Assembly (NCBI GenBank): GCA_001600875.1 | Contig: BCLD01000019.1 | Location: 481,057-545,056 of the forward strand | Source of the DNA: Solicoccozyma terricola | Taxonomy: Eukaryota > Basidiomycota > Tremellomycetes > Filobasidiales > Piskurozymaceae | DNA length: 64,000 nucleotides | Reading direction: 5' to 3' | Shown: positions 10,345 through 20,665 of the stretch, in pieces | Layout of the letters: each line of letters begins with the position of its first letter | Numbering within the stretch: the first letter of the stretch is position 1 | Made by a program: the position numbers and the translations under genes | Notes under the pieces: model-generated | What the model was told of the DNA's origin: nothing | Seen by the model: only the letters and a program-made list of their open reading frames with translations | Database searches by the model: none

Positions 10345-12523
10345 CTAATTGCCCATTTTTGTCTTCTTTTCGCCCTTTGGCTCAGCCATGTCTTGATGCT
10401 TTCCCTTCTTTTTCTTTTCTCCAGTGCTCACGGCAGGCATCTCGATTCTACCCGCCTCCTTTTCCGCTAGTAGCCACTCCTTGCACTCATCCTTGGTGCT
10501 GGTCGGATTCTCAAACTGCCAAACGAGAACGAGGTTGGTGAGTACCCTCGTGAACGCCGAGGGCTTAAGCGACAAAATTTGGTTGATCTCATGGCCCTGT
10601 AGAGGAACAAAAAGGCCGTTATTACGGAGCGTCGAATGCACGAATAAACACACGCACATCCAAGCGCGGCTTTTCCTCAATAGCACTAGGAAGCCCAAGA
10701 TCAACAACCCTCTGCACAAACGCCGTGTACTCGTCGCTTATAATCTGCGCGTCCTCTTCAGACCTCCCTTGCTCCAACAGGTCGACGACGAGCGAGAACA
10801 ACGTGGATGTCGACCAGTGTACGTCGGTAATGGGGTCATGAATCGTTAGTTCCCGCATCATCATACCTGGAAATCACAGTTAGCTACAAAGTGCAACGTA
10901 GACAATGAGATGGGCCTCACCTATTGAGGATTTGATCGTAGCTTCTGGGAATTTGTCCAGTCTAGGCCGAGAGAGAGTCTGTGCTGCCGTGTACAGCTTG
11001 TGCACGGTTTCCTTTTCTGCATTACCGAGCTGACGGAAATCCAACACTTCTTAGTCAAAAATATCAACACATCACATGTTGCACCCCTACCTTCAATCCC
11101 TCTCGCACAACCATCTCTGCCATTGTCACATCCTTCTTCTTATCCTTCATCATCCCACCCCTGAACGGAGCCAAAGCTGATGCCAACCACAACATCTTTC
11201 TCTTCTCTTTCGCGCCATCCACGCCACTGACAGCCCCCAAAAGTGCGGGATGTATCGAGTTCTCTAATCGCCCTCCAGGTAGAACCGCAGACAGTATCTC
11301 GCACGCTGTCAGCGCATCGACGATCGATTCTGGTGGATCGGCTTTGGAAGGGGGTATCGTGAAGATGTGTGGGTATAGACCGAGCTCGGTGATCAGGCGA
11401 ATGGAGAGGAGAGGGTTTGGACCTTTAAGCATCTTGTCTACCTCTATACCGACGCGTTCGCGGGATATACGTGTTCGAAGAGCGTCCTGTATACGTTTTA
11501 TATATATATCAGAATCGTATACCCCTACTCTGCAGTCCATTTGCAGACTCACCAGGATACTATCATCTTTCAGACTATCTACAAGGTCCGCAGATAGTTC
11601 ATATCCAAACCTACTCGCGAACCGAACACATCGCAAGACTCGAAGAGGGTCGTCATGGAAAGTTTGCGTTGGTTCGAGAGGTGTACGGATGAGCTTCGCG
11701 GCCATGTCTTGAAGACCCTGTTGTGAATGGTGGTGTCAGTTCGAGGCGAGCGGAAAGAAGTGAGAAGGAGATTGTTTCAATCACCTTCCCTGTCCAATCT
11801 TCTACTTGTCGGGTATGCACGTTATAAAACAAGGTGTTTATCGTTATATCTCTTCGCAACGCATCTTCCTCCGCCGTTCCCAGCCGCTATTCTCCCCCGG
11901 GCCCTTCTGGTCAGCCGAAACCTTCCAAAAACCCGTTTACGCCGTCTCCCCACTCACCACCTCTGACGGAATCCTGCTCCCATTCGCATAACTCTCGCTT
12001 CTAAGTGCCACAAAATCCAAATCCAATCCCAATATCTTCGTAGCAGCAGTCTCAAGATGTTTACTCTGATCAGGATTCGCTGCTACTTTCCCAATAGAAC
12101 GAGTAGGAATCGGAGGTTGAAGTTGTGAAAGATAATTTGTGAATGCTGTTGCGAATTCGAATCCGGAGATTGAGGAGAGAGTGACGTCGAGGTCGGATGA
12201 TGGAAGGGACAAGAGCTGCGAGGGGGGAGGATGAATCAGGATGTTATCCATGCACTGGATCCTGGTCTAAAAGAGTTCCTCACCTTATCCCGTACCCAAC
12301 CACCTGCGATCCTGCATTCTACTTCTGGAATCCTCGGCTCCGCCTTGAACCTGCCTTCCACTGCAAACTCATGCAAGAGACGTAGGAAGGTGTCTTCTGT
12401 GTCTGTAAGTTGGATAGCAGGAAGGGAGGACGCTGTGGACATGATGCGGCGGACGGAGGTGAGAGTGAACGGTACGGGAGTCCTTGGTAGTCTGATATTG
12501 GTGCAGAGTCTCGAGAGCATCAC
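10345..12523 (-). CDS. CCA1: tRNA CCA-adding enzyme (ATP(CTP):tRNA nucleotidyltransferase)
   Basis: Adds CCA to tRNA 3' ends. Eight exons: 12523-12284, 12215-11958, 11886-11785, 11717-11553, 11486-11091, 11029-10921, 10866-10658, 10596-10345; 576 residues. Class II nucleotidyltransferase motifs are in order: RIAGGWVRDKLLSLPSSDLD (metal-binding DxD), GTAEEDALRRDITINTLFYN, and QTFHDDPLRVLRCVRFASRF. The C-terminal half is the less conserved helical region, ending in a Lys-rich tail. The N-terminus MLSRLCTNIRLPRTP...RRI lacks acidic residues and is followed by a second Met (MSTASSLPAIQL), suggesting mitochondrial and cytosolic forms from alternative starts, as known for yeast CCA1. It is convergent with the ketopantoate reductase gene. 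Confidence 0.93.
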
Positions 12524-13020
12524 CTTGTTGAACCGGTATAGTAGGGGACCAAGGATGAGGTCGAAGTTCCCAAGTTGAAACGAAGTCAGTCACCACACAA
12601 TTTCACGTTTTGACGTGTAATTTCCATCACCAAGGCGTTGCATCCGGGATGGAATATATCCATCGACAATAATACCCTCAATATCTGCTCCATCAGTCAG
12701 CGGGTTACTGCCTATGCCGCACACGCTGCGTCACTCTGGGAGGGTGGGTTTATGGAGGCCCTGCTCACGAAGTAGGGCCGATATCAGGCGCTTGTTTTTC
12801 GGCAGCCCCGCCGCCCCAATCCTATACCTTGTAGCAGCCTCCGATGGAATATGAATCCTAACCTCCATCTGGCCCTGCGCGGCAACGGTAAAAGGGTATA
12901 TATATCCCGGTTGCCGTTTAATGTATCCTCGACCGGCCGATCCATAAACCTCTCTCAGACCTGCCGTACAATTTCTACAATCCACGGGCCGAACCCTGTC
13001 CACGCCTGTCCAACACCTTC
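12524..13020. other. Intergenic region between CCA1 start and cupin 3' end
   Basis: About 500 bp containing the CCA1 promoter and the 3' flank of the cupin gene. The palindrome-like pair CACGTTTTGACGTG lies near 12603-12618. The ORFs crossing it lack Met-started, protein-like sequence. I see no RNA gene. Confidence 0.5.
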
Positions 13021-13563
13021 TCACGACAATTGAACATCCTCCAACGCCTTCCCAGTACTTGGATCCACCACCGGCAACGCAGCCACCAAAACCGAAGCCC
13101 ACCTACACCCTTCCGGTCCTGCTCTCCACGCATGATTCGTCCCTCTTTGAACTACGATATCCCCTGCTTTCACCAACGTTTTAACCACCTTGTTTGAATC
13201 CAATGGATCATCAGGTGATGGTGTTTCCAACCATGCTGTTCCACTGATAAAGATGTTATAATCGATTGATGAAGTCCTATGCATTCCTACGTATGAATTT
13301 GGAGCCATATCCGTGACTCTAACGTTTGTACCGTTTGGAATCACGAGTGAACCTCCACTAAGATCAGCGTCGTCGGTTGTATGTTTGAATGGATTAATTG
13401 GAGGGTGAATGTCAGTCGCCCATATGTTTGCTCCCTTGATAGTGTCGCCGAGGAGGTTCTGTAGTGGTTGTTCGGACCGTTGGATGATAANACCGGGTTC
13501 AGAGGATGAGGAGGTGGTGTGGGAAGTCAGAATTCGAACTACAGGGGTGGTGGATTGAGACAT
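13021..13563 (-). CDS. Cupin-domain protein, 180 aa
   Basis: A single-exon cupin (RmlC-like beta-barrel) protein, probably metal-dependent, with unknown substrate. Around residues 85-105 there is a cupin motif 1-like stretch MHRTSSIDYNIFISG, and around residues 140-155 motif 2 with GDIVVQRGTNHAWR. An early ATDIHPPINPF segment is common in small fungal cupins of secondary or aromatic metabolism. One ambiguous base at 13491 gives an undefined residue about 24 codons from the start but does not shift frame. The lack of introns is unusual for this window, but the gene is short and its composition matches neighbours. Specific function cannot be assigned. Confidence 0.8.
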   Translation of the reverse strand: MSQSTTPVVRILTSHTTSSSSEPGXIIQRSEQPLQNLLGDTIKGANIWATDIHPPINPFKHTTDDADLSGGSLVIPNGTNVRVTDMAPNSYVGMHRTSSIDYNIFISGTAWLETPSPDDPLDSNKVVKTLVKAGDIVVQRGTNHAWRAGPEGCRWASVLVAALPVVDPSTGKALEDVQLS

Positions 13564-13897
13564 GGTGGGTTGTTGTTGTTGTTAGAGGTTGGCTAGAAAC
13601 GTCGTGCGGGTAGATCTCCATGTCTTGTATTTTGCGGCAGTTGCCCGATGCGGGGGAGTGCGCGTTATCTTTAGTCCGTGAACAAGGTTTGAGTCGTTCG
13701 AACGAACACAGTTGGGAAAGTGGGAAGTTGGGAAGTGGCAAGTGGGACATCACTGACACGCATTCGATTCAATCACACTCGGGAGGGGTATGGCATCCAT
13801 CAGGAGGCATGTGTCGTCGGCTTGTGCATATGGCATGTTGTTTCCAGGCAGGCCGATGCAACTTGCCCATGTCCCGCCACCGGGCAAACGCAGAACA

Positions 13898-13905
13898 TGA
13901 CGTCA
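13898..13905. promoter_or_regulatory. TGACGTCA (CRE/ATF) palindrome
   Basis: A perfect 8-bp cAMP-response-element palindrome about 120 bp before the ATG of the repeat-protein gene at 14027 and about 335 bp from the divergent cupin start. CREB/ATF-type bZIP factors bind this site in fungi; regulation here is inferred. Confidence 0.45.
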
Positions 13906-14026
13906 TCGGATCCATTCGAGTGCTTGCAAGGGATTGATCCATATCGTATCGACCGGAATGCCTAGCCAGCATCGCCAGCATCGCCATCATTACATCCTAC
14001 TCCTCATACATCCAACTCCCAGTCAG

Positions 14027-14466
14027 ATGTCCACATACAAGCCATCCGAGGTCAGTGTAGTCCTACCTGTTCACATTCCACATCCCACACAAATCCCTCA
14101 CCATATTCTCTATCCATACCCGTCAAATAGCATCAAGGCCTACGAGAAGACGGTCAGCCGGATCATAGGATGAAAGAAGAGAATATCACACATCATCATG
14201 AAGATCATATTTATCGTCCTTCAGAGGTGAATCCGTCTTTTTTAAACCCGCTTCTTTTCTTGCCCACGTCTTTATAATTTGTCTTCTGTGCATCCACTCC
14301 CCGACTCCCTCCCTCCCTCCCTCTAGCATCAAGGTCTGAAAGAAGATGGTGCTCCCGATCATAGGATGAAGGATGCAAATGTCCATCACCACGAAAAACA
14401 TTCTTATCGTCCAACAGAACATGGTGGGAAACGAGAGGATGGCAAGGAGGATTTAAGGATGAAGAC
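14027..14466 (+). CDS. Small hydrophilic repeat protein built from duplicated exons (3' end unresolved)
   Basis: Not in the predicted long ORFs because it is split. Exons: 14027-14050 (MSTYKPSE), 14131-14226, 14327-14466. Exons 2 and 3 each start with HQGL(R/K)EDG and continue xPDHRMK...HHHE.H.YRP(S/T)E. A third unit, HGGKREDGKEDLRMKT, follows in exon 3 without an intron. The first two introns sit at the same point of the repeat (after S-E, phase 0), as expected for exon duplication. The composition (His, Glu, Lys, Asp, Arg; no hydrophobic core) suggests a disordered, possibly stress-related protein; similar YKPTEH-type motifs occur in small fungal proteins as far as I recall. The last donor at 14467 is phase 2 and I could not fix the acceptor; one option near 14646 stays open. 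Confidence 0.6.
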
Positions 14467-15062
14467 GTGAGTTTTCATGGAGCGGAAATGTCTTTAGAAG
14501 GATTCACATTTGCTCACTTCACCGCTTCTATATGACTCTGTCCTCGCCTTCTTCCTGTCTACGTTATCCCTCACACACCGCACCGCGTATCGATTGACAT
14601 CTGACCTCTTTCCACGACCTCGACTCTCGATAAGCTCCGATCACAAGACCTCTTGAAAGAGGGGGAGTACCGATCAGATCTGCAATAGGGGATTCTTTCA
14701 AGTTTTCTCAAAGGTGGGATGTCAGAGTGTACGAGAGATCAAACGATCATTGTGGATCGGGTAGTGGATGGCGCGTCGATGGATAGGATATGTTTTCCGG
14801 GATATGGTTGAATAATCGGTGTTGTGTGTAATAACGGTGAATGAGAGAGTGTGTGTGTACTTATATTGGTATGTATGACAGTGGCAAAAGGACGAGATGT
14901 GCAGGCTGCATTAAGAGTGACGGTGCCGTTTTCAATCGCATATGTTCGTGAAGCTTGAATTGTAAACATCGATGATACGATTATGCTGCATCCAATCAAC
15001 TCCTTGTTCCTTCAATCCATGGTCATGACATCGGACAATTCCCTTTTGTAACAACCAACGCC
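14467..15062. other. Region holding the unresolved 3' end of the repeat gene
   Basis: About 600 bp. It must contain the terminal exon of the repeat gene. The candidate acceptors CGATCACAAG (ends 14645 or next base) and CTCGATAAG just upstream give different short C-termini. The rest, up to the stop of the minus-strand RRM-like gene, shows nothing I can support. Confidence 0.35.
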
Positions 15063-16128
15063 CTACCAAATGACCTGCGCTCTGATCAAAGCATTCCTCT
15101 TCCCATCCTCATCATACTGTCCACCCCAAGTCTGCATATGTAGATTTCTTATCAGTCTATGAGCTTCAGAGATGGAGGGTAAAGTGACAATGAATGATTT
15201 ATGTTGGCCTTTTGCGCTGTGGGTCAGATGGGTGTTCAGTGTGCGGAATGGGATGTTACGATCGGCTTCTCCTCCCTCGCCCCCTCGCCCCTCTCTTTCA
15301 ACTCACCTTGGTAATGGAATCACACCTCCTAAATCACTTATCATGAAATCTCTCAATTGAGTTCGAACAGCCTGATCGGTGAGTTTATAAGGTAAACCTT
15401 GTAACCATACCTGTTTCCCTCGAAGACTCTGATCGAGAGGTGCCATTCGAGTCACATCCGGGAAACCAGGTTGATCCGTTCCATCCACCATCCCATCACC
15501 TGATCTATCCGTCAATCCTCTTCTCATCTTGTCTTGATACCACGATTGTCCTGGATTCTTCTCATATTCCACAGTCATCACTCGTTTTCCAGTTGATCGT
15601 TGATCTCTACCATCGGGTTGTTGTACTCTTCGTAGGTTGAAGAAAAGTCCTCGTGTTTCGATTTGACGACGAGCGATGCGGGATTGTTCGATTGTACGGA
15701 AGGTGATGTGGAAGGAGGAATCGAGAGGGGTATTGGTGGATGACGCGGGTGGTTGTTTGAGGACTGTGGGATGGGCAAAGCGAGGGTGAGGTGGGGAGGT
15801 CGGGCGGTCGGGCGGGCGGGCGATCAGGTGAAATGAAGCATGAAAAAGACGAGAATCAAAAGGTGAACGCAGGACTCACTGTTGGAGATGGTGATGGTTT
15901 TGCCGTTCGTAGTAGACAGTGCTCCAGCTTTCTCTAATGCCAGGAGAACATCACTGGGAAGCGCTGAGCGAGGTACACCACCTAGAACGAGACAGGTAGT
16001 CGCGCGTGATTCGTCTGCGAGTGTGAAAAGCTGTGAGCGGTGGAACTACTGCAGTCCAAAAGTGGTAGAGGAGACGTACGAGCAGCTGCATAGCTCCTTG
16101 AGCTTGATGCGATTGCGTTACGGAGCAT
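15063..16128 (-). CDS. Probable mitochondrial RRM-like RNA-binding protein, 264 aa
   Basis: Four exons close in phase: 16128-16080, 16014-15880, 15763-15307, 15216-15063. The N-terminus MLRNAIASSSRSYAAA is a good mitochondrial targeting sequence (basic, Ser/Ala-rich, no acids). Two RRM-like halves are visible. The first is TTCLVLGGVPRSALPSDVL with FHITFRTIEQSRIARRQI and RGLFFNLRRV. The second is KQVWLQGLPYKLTDQAVRTQ with HKSFIVTLPSISEAHRLIRN. The RNP1 and RNP2 aromatic residues are poorly conserved, so RNA binding is inferred from the beta-alpha-beta pattern. It is divergent with MRPS33, another mitochondrial gene, with about 185 bp between start codons. Exact function unknown. Confidence 0.65.
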
Positions 16129-16313
16129 GGTGATGGACGCAGACGCAGACTGGGGGGTACGTCGGAGTACGGGGTTTAACGTTCCTCTGACATATATTCT
16201 GTTCCAACGCGGACTTGGAAAAAACAAGTCCGTCTCCATTTCATTCACCCTCAGGCTCGGGTGGACAGACTGCCAATCAACTTGGAATACCATTCAACCT
16301 CTCACTCCTCGAC

Positions 16314-16834
16314 ATGGCCAGACCGACCACCACCGCCATCCGAGCACTCCAACTCGTCCAGTCCCAGATCTATCAGACATCCTACAACCCCGACCGCGTA
16401 CGCACCGGCGCAAAGTATCTCCGCAAACGTCTGAGAGGACCGTCAATGGTCGCATACCTCCCTCCGAAAATCAACCTTCGCAAAATCCTCGATGCTCCAG
16501 AGTACGCATTTGATCCGGCAAGACCTGTACGACCAGACGAGACGGCTCAACGTGGAGTGTGGGATACATACGAGGCGGAGTTGATGAAGATTCGAAGTCA
16601 AGGGAATGTTGCGGAGGGTTTTATCGAGGTCGAGCGGGATGAGACGGCCGGTTGGTTGAGGGATCAGAAGGAGTATGTGAGGATGAAGGAGGTAGCGGAG
16701 CGGAGAGCGGAAGGTAGAGGTCCTCCGAAGAAGGGTGAGTGGAGTCTAGTAACGAGGGATTGCGGTCGTTTGCTGACTCTTGTGGGTTTTGCTATACAGG
16801 ACAAGGTCGGAGGTCCCAGATGAAGAAGAAGTAG
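16314..16834 (+). CDS. Mitochondrial small ribosomal subunit protein mS33 (MRPS33/Rsm27)
   Basis: Component of the mitochondrial small ribosomal subunit. Exons 16314-16734 and 16800-16834 join in frame to about 151 residues. Conserved features are the N-terminal QSQIYQTSYNPDRVRTGAKY LRKRL region, corresponding to the NPTxxRTGAKFLRKxLKGP signature, and the C-terminal RAEGRGPPKKGQGRR, matching the GKGPPKK end of the family. A segment of about 50 residues rich in Asp/Glu/Arg lies between. The ATG at 16314 is preferred over an in-frame one at 16215 because the family starts close to the conserved helix. Confidence 0.85.
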
Positions 16835-17014
16835 ATGGATCGCTGAGATCACCAGATTGTACATTACATGCCGATGACATGCACTCGGATCATGACGGCC
16901 ACGAAGAAATAGCAATCCAATGGCCAGTGAAAGATTCAGCCCACATTACAATGTCAGATAAATACACGATTGGTACACATCAACCACCATCTCTAACTCA
17001 TTCCCGAGCACCCT

Positions 17015-17870
17015 CTACTCGCTAGCCAAAGCCCACAGCTTGTTAGCAAGATGATATCTGTTCCCTGGATTGTCGTCAATAGGAACGACGTGAACATCGT
17101 CTTTACTGTCGTTTCCTGTGAGAGGATAGCGTTAGCGAAGGGTACGAAATGCCATTCGTAAAGGCCGACGGAAACATACGAATGGTGATTTGGTCAGGCT
17201 TGGATGAGTCTCGCGGTTGATGAAGAGAGAATCCAGCCTCGCTGAATAGTTTCAGACGAAGACTGTGATATCAATCCATCATCAGATCCGTCGTCGTCGA
17301 AGAATTCACCCACCCCACACCCTTTTGCCTGTTAGAACTCACACTCCACCATCCAACTTCTTCTCTGCCTCTCTTCCTACATCCCAACTCTCCAACTCTG
17401 CCAACTCCTCCTTCAACCTCTTCAACTCTGCTTCTTTGCGCGCAAGGTTGAGTGTCTCCTCGTTGACGTTCTTAGCTGTTGCGAGTTGTTCATCTTCGAG
17501 GTGGGATATTGTTGATTCGTATTCGGGGAGGGAGGGATGGGATGAGGGTCGAAGAGCCGCTGATTTTGCTTCAGCAAGAGTTGCAGATAAAGCTAGGTGG
17601 GTTGTATGGGGGATGATCAGTTATCGTAGCAAAGGGAGGAGACTGGGTATTCCAACACGCCATCTCACCTCGAAGATCCTCTTGTATTCGATCCATCACT
17701 TCTGCGCGCTCCGCTTCATCCTCTTCCACGTATTTCTGAGCCTCAGCGACTTCTCGAATATCCGCTTCGGCGTTGATGAATGGTCTTAGTTCCGCCAAGA
17801 CGTGACTGTGAGGGTAGGAAATGGGATTCTCGGTAAGCGAGGCTGGGAGGCGGACTTTGAAGGAACTCAT
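17015..17870 (-). CDS. SPC24: Kinetochore protein Spc24
   Basis: Subunit of the NDC80 complex, pairing with Spc25 at the inner kinetochore end. Exons 17870-17669, 17592-17343, 17262-17180, 17115-17015 give 211 residues, normal for Spc24. A long coiled coil (about residues 30-150, for example ARKEAELKRLKEELAELESW) precedes the globular RWD-type C-terminus: VLRLKLFSEAGFSL, then RNDSKDDVHVVPIDDN and YHLANKLWALASE. The start is uncertain: an upstream exon 17985-17924 (MAAPDLANIDDAQNSNVADM) looks coding and ends at a good GTGAGT donor, but joining it to 17870 shifts the frame. I therefore start at the ATG at 17870. Confidence 0.85.
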
Positions 17871-18098
17871 CTACACCATGTAAACAAATAAAAACCCCTA
17901 GACGTGCGGTCAAAAACACTCACATCATATCTGCTACATTGGAATTCTGAGCGTCGTCGATGTTGGCTAGGTCTGGTGCAGCCATGGTCTCAGGGGATAC
18001 AGGTGGTGTATGATGTTTGTAGAGGTGGAAAGTTGTGTGAGAATTGAATCAAGGTATGTTGATACTGTTGTCGTTGGAGGGAGGTATCACTCAACCAT

Positions 18099-18104
18099 CA
18101 CGTG
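18099..18104. promoter_or_regulatory. CACGTG in ATCACGTGAT, shared divergent promoter
   Basis: A 10-bp perfect palindrome between the divergent SPC24 and MRPS8 genes, about 210 bp before the MRPS8 ATG. Typical Cbf1-type site; function inferred. Confidence 0.45.
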
Positions 18105-18316
18105 ATTTCATTAATCCAAGATTCAAAAGTCGAAGCAAGGGAGGACGGACATCTTTCATCGTACATCCTTGAAACCACCTGTTACACAGCGTCACAGCGT
18201 CACAGCGTCACTCGTAGTTCGTCAGTGTATAGCGGTAGGTGAGTACATCGAACCCGTATCCACCGGTGACATCCTTCTGACAACACCACCTCCAGATCGC
18301 GCTCTCTTTCCTCACA

Positions 18317-18793
18317 ATGCGATTCAAACCAGCTCCCGCCAACCTAATCTCCCAACTCCTCACCACGTCTCGTGCTTCCCTCTCAAGAACGGCAGTCCCT
18401 TACTCACCTACCAACCTCGCCATCACATCCATCCTCCTCCGTCAAGGACTAATCTCCAATCTCTCCCTTGGATCCCCTGATCAACCTGAACCGCAAACTT
18501 TCCATACTTTACCACTACCAGCACAACGATTATGGGTGGGATTAAAACATCGACAAGGTCAACCTGTACTCCGACGGATAAGTTTGATTTCAAAAGGTTC
18601 AAAACGAGTAGTCGTATCGAAAGATGAATTAGGAAGGTTGTTGACGGGTAGAAGAGCACAAAATGTTAATGGGGTGGGAATGGGGGAGATATTGGTAGTA
18701 AAAGATTTAAGTGTGGATGGGAAGGGTTGGTTGGAGGGATGGGAAGCTTGGAGGTTGGGAATCGGTGGAGAATTGGTTTGTAGAGCGGGTTAA
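18317..18793 (+). CDS. MRPS8: Mitochondrial ribosomal protein uS8m (MRPS8)
   Basis: Mitochondrial small-subunit ribosomal protein of the bacterial S8 family. One exon, 158 residues. S8 landmarks: an N-terminal helix with NLAITSILLRQGLISNLSLG, a central RRISLISKGSKRVVVSKDEL strand pair, and the C-terminal GMGEILVVKDLSVDGKGWLE GWEAWRLGIGGELVCRAG, which corresponds to the STSKGIMTDREARKxGxGGExLCxV block of bacterial S8. The first 20 residues are basic and Ser/Thr-rich, in line with import into mitochondria. The neighbouring promoter is shared with SPC24. Confidence 0.92.
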   Translation: MRFKPAPANLISQLLTTSRASLSRTAVPYSPTNLAITSILLRQGLISNLSLGSPDQPEPQTFHTLPLPAQRLWVGLKHRQGQPVLRRISLISKGSKRVVVSKDELGRLLTGRRAQNVNGVGMGEILVVKDLSVDGKGWLEGWEAWRLGIGGELVCRAG

Positions 18794-19377
18794 AAAGAGG
18801 GGGTATGAGGTGTGGGTTGTGGGTTGTGGTTGTTACGATTTTTTCACGAATGGCATCTTTTGTTCGAATTCGAAGACGTGAGGTCTGGTGTGGCTGGTGT
18901 TCCTGGTCTGTCAAATAACTGGAAACACGCCTGGAAGACACTGGAAAAACATGTATCGACATCAAGGCAGGCGAGGGATGAGTGCTGGTTTGCATCATTG
19001 GGTCAGTGGCACTGCGGTAGGGGACAACATAACTCCTGGACAAAACTATCCAGCGCCCAGCCGTGACCCTGGCTGTATGTCTGCGGTGGACTATGAGGTG
19101 ACTGAGTAGCAGTGGTGTCCCTGCCATGCTGCCATGCCCTCCCTCCCTCCCTCCCTCCCTCCCACCCTCCCTCCATCCCTCCATCCACCCAACCCTGCCC
19201 AACCCTCCTGCCCACTGAAAAGCGCGTCGGCGATACTCGGATCCGCGATTTCCCGAGTGATGTATGGCTCCCTCCAATCCCATCTGTCCTAGATCGTAAT
19301 TATCATCATCCCACCATCGTATCCCGCCGTCCCAACATCGACAGCTCATCCTCGCACACTCGCCATCATCACCACCA
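18794..19377. other. Intergenic region with CCCT microsatellite
   Basis: About 580 bp between MRPS8 and SDHC. A (CCCT)n run with CCATCCCT variants occupies about 19136-19190 and creates long spurious Gly/Glu-Gly ORFs on the minus strand. Nothing else supported. Confidence 0.6.
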
Positions 19378-20158
19378 ATGTTCGCTCCCATCATCGCTCA
19401 GAGAAGTCTCCTCAGGGCGGTCGGCATCGGTGAGTTGTTTCGTGCTTCGACCGGAATTCCCGGAATCTCACCTCTTTGACCCATCTCGGATCTTTCGACA
19501 GCACCTACACTTCGTCGTTCAGCTGCTCCTCTCCTCGCTCGATCCCAACAACGGTTCGTCTCTCCCCCGTCTCCCCGTTTCCCCGTTTCCCCCATCTTAC
19601 CCATCCTGACGAACCCCCGCGCGTCCACTTCCAGATGGGCATCAACTAAAACCATCTCGGAAGTCGAGAATCTCGCACTCTTGAACGCACAAAGAGAACG
19701 TCGTCCGAATAGTCCTCATTTGGCTATCTACCAACCGCAAGTACGTCGTTGCCCACGTCTTGTATTGTTGATATTGGGGGCCGATGAAACTGATTCGATC
19801 CGAGGGTTGTCCGGGGAACAGCTTACGTGGTATTTGTCAAGTTTGAACCGAATCACTGGTGTGGCCCTTAGTGGTGGTACGTTGTTCCTCTATCTACCTT
19901 GCCCTCACGTCCCGTACTGACCCCCCTCCCACAACGACCCCCTTCATCTCACAGCGCTATACGCCGGCGCCATGATCTACCTACTCCACCCAGTCTACCC
20001 TGCCATCGACTCCACCCACATCATTCAACTGGTCTCAGACCTCCCAACATGGGCAAAAGTATCAGGCAAGTTTGTATTAGCATTACCGTTTACTTTCCAT
20101 TCGTTTAATGGAATCAGGCATTTGGTTTGGGATTTGAATAAGGGTGAGTAAAAAAAAA

Positions 20159-20195
<37 letters not shown>

Positions 20196-20403
20196 AATCC
20201 AATCAGCCGGGGGCTAAATCTCCCGAATTGCAATCGGGGGGGGGGGTTGCACCTAGATGATCATGGCGTTGGGTGGCTGATGATGCGATTCTTTTCGTTT
20301 TTTTTTCGGGGGAACAGCCATGAGCCTTCGTGGCGTCTATGCGACTGGTTATGCCGTGTTGGCTGCTACAGCCATCTCATCACTCTACCTTGCTTCTCTC
20401 TGA
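19378..20403 (+). CDS. SDH3: Succinate dehydrogenase cytochrome b560 subunit (SDHC/SDH3)
   Basis: Membrane anchor and haem-binding subunit of complex II in the inner mitochondrial membrane. Six exons: 19378-19429, 19502-19553, 19635-19740, 19822-19876, 19955-20143, 20318-20403; 179 residues. An Arg/Ser/Ala-rich presequence leads to [19 protein letters not shown] and [18 protein letters not shown], the SDHC signature with quinone-site Ser and Arg. The haem-ligand region is [18 protein letters not shown]. Three membrane segments are predictable ([38 protein letters not shown]). Intron 5 contains a 36-nt poly-G run. Confidence 0.95.
20159..20194. repeat. Poly-G tract (36 nt) in SDHC intron 5
   Basis: Unbroken G run starting 15 nt after the donor GTGAGT and preceded by a poly-A run; a second shorter G run lies near 20236-20246. 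Copy number in the assembly is probably unreliable. Confidence 0.9.
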
Positions 20404-20665
20404 GTAGCTCGCCGAGAGTGTAGTGAAGGATGAATGAAGCGGATGCCGATCCTTGGGAGATGTAGTAAGATGTTCTGTATCTTTAATTAAAATATCCGAG
20501 ATATCAAGATGGGAATCTGGTCAAGGGGTTCGTTCTAGCTTCAAAACTAAATGGGCACCGAATACTGGCTTTTATAAATAAAATCTCACAAAGAACCGAA
20601 AAATAACATCCACATCCACATCCAAGAAAAAACCCCCAAAAGCAAAAAAAATCCTTGCCGCGCGA

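Noticed and set aside
19003..19394. Gly/Glu-Gly repeat ORFs on the minus strand
   Set aside because: Produced by the CCCT microsatellite; no splice context or conserved sequence.
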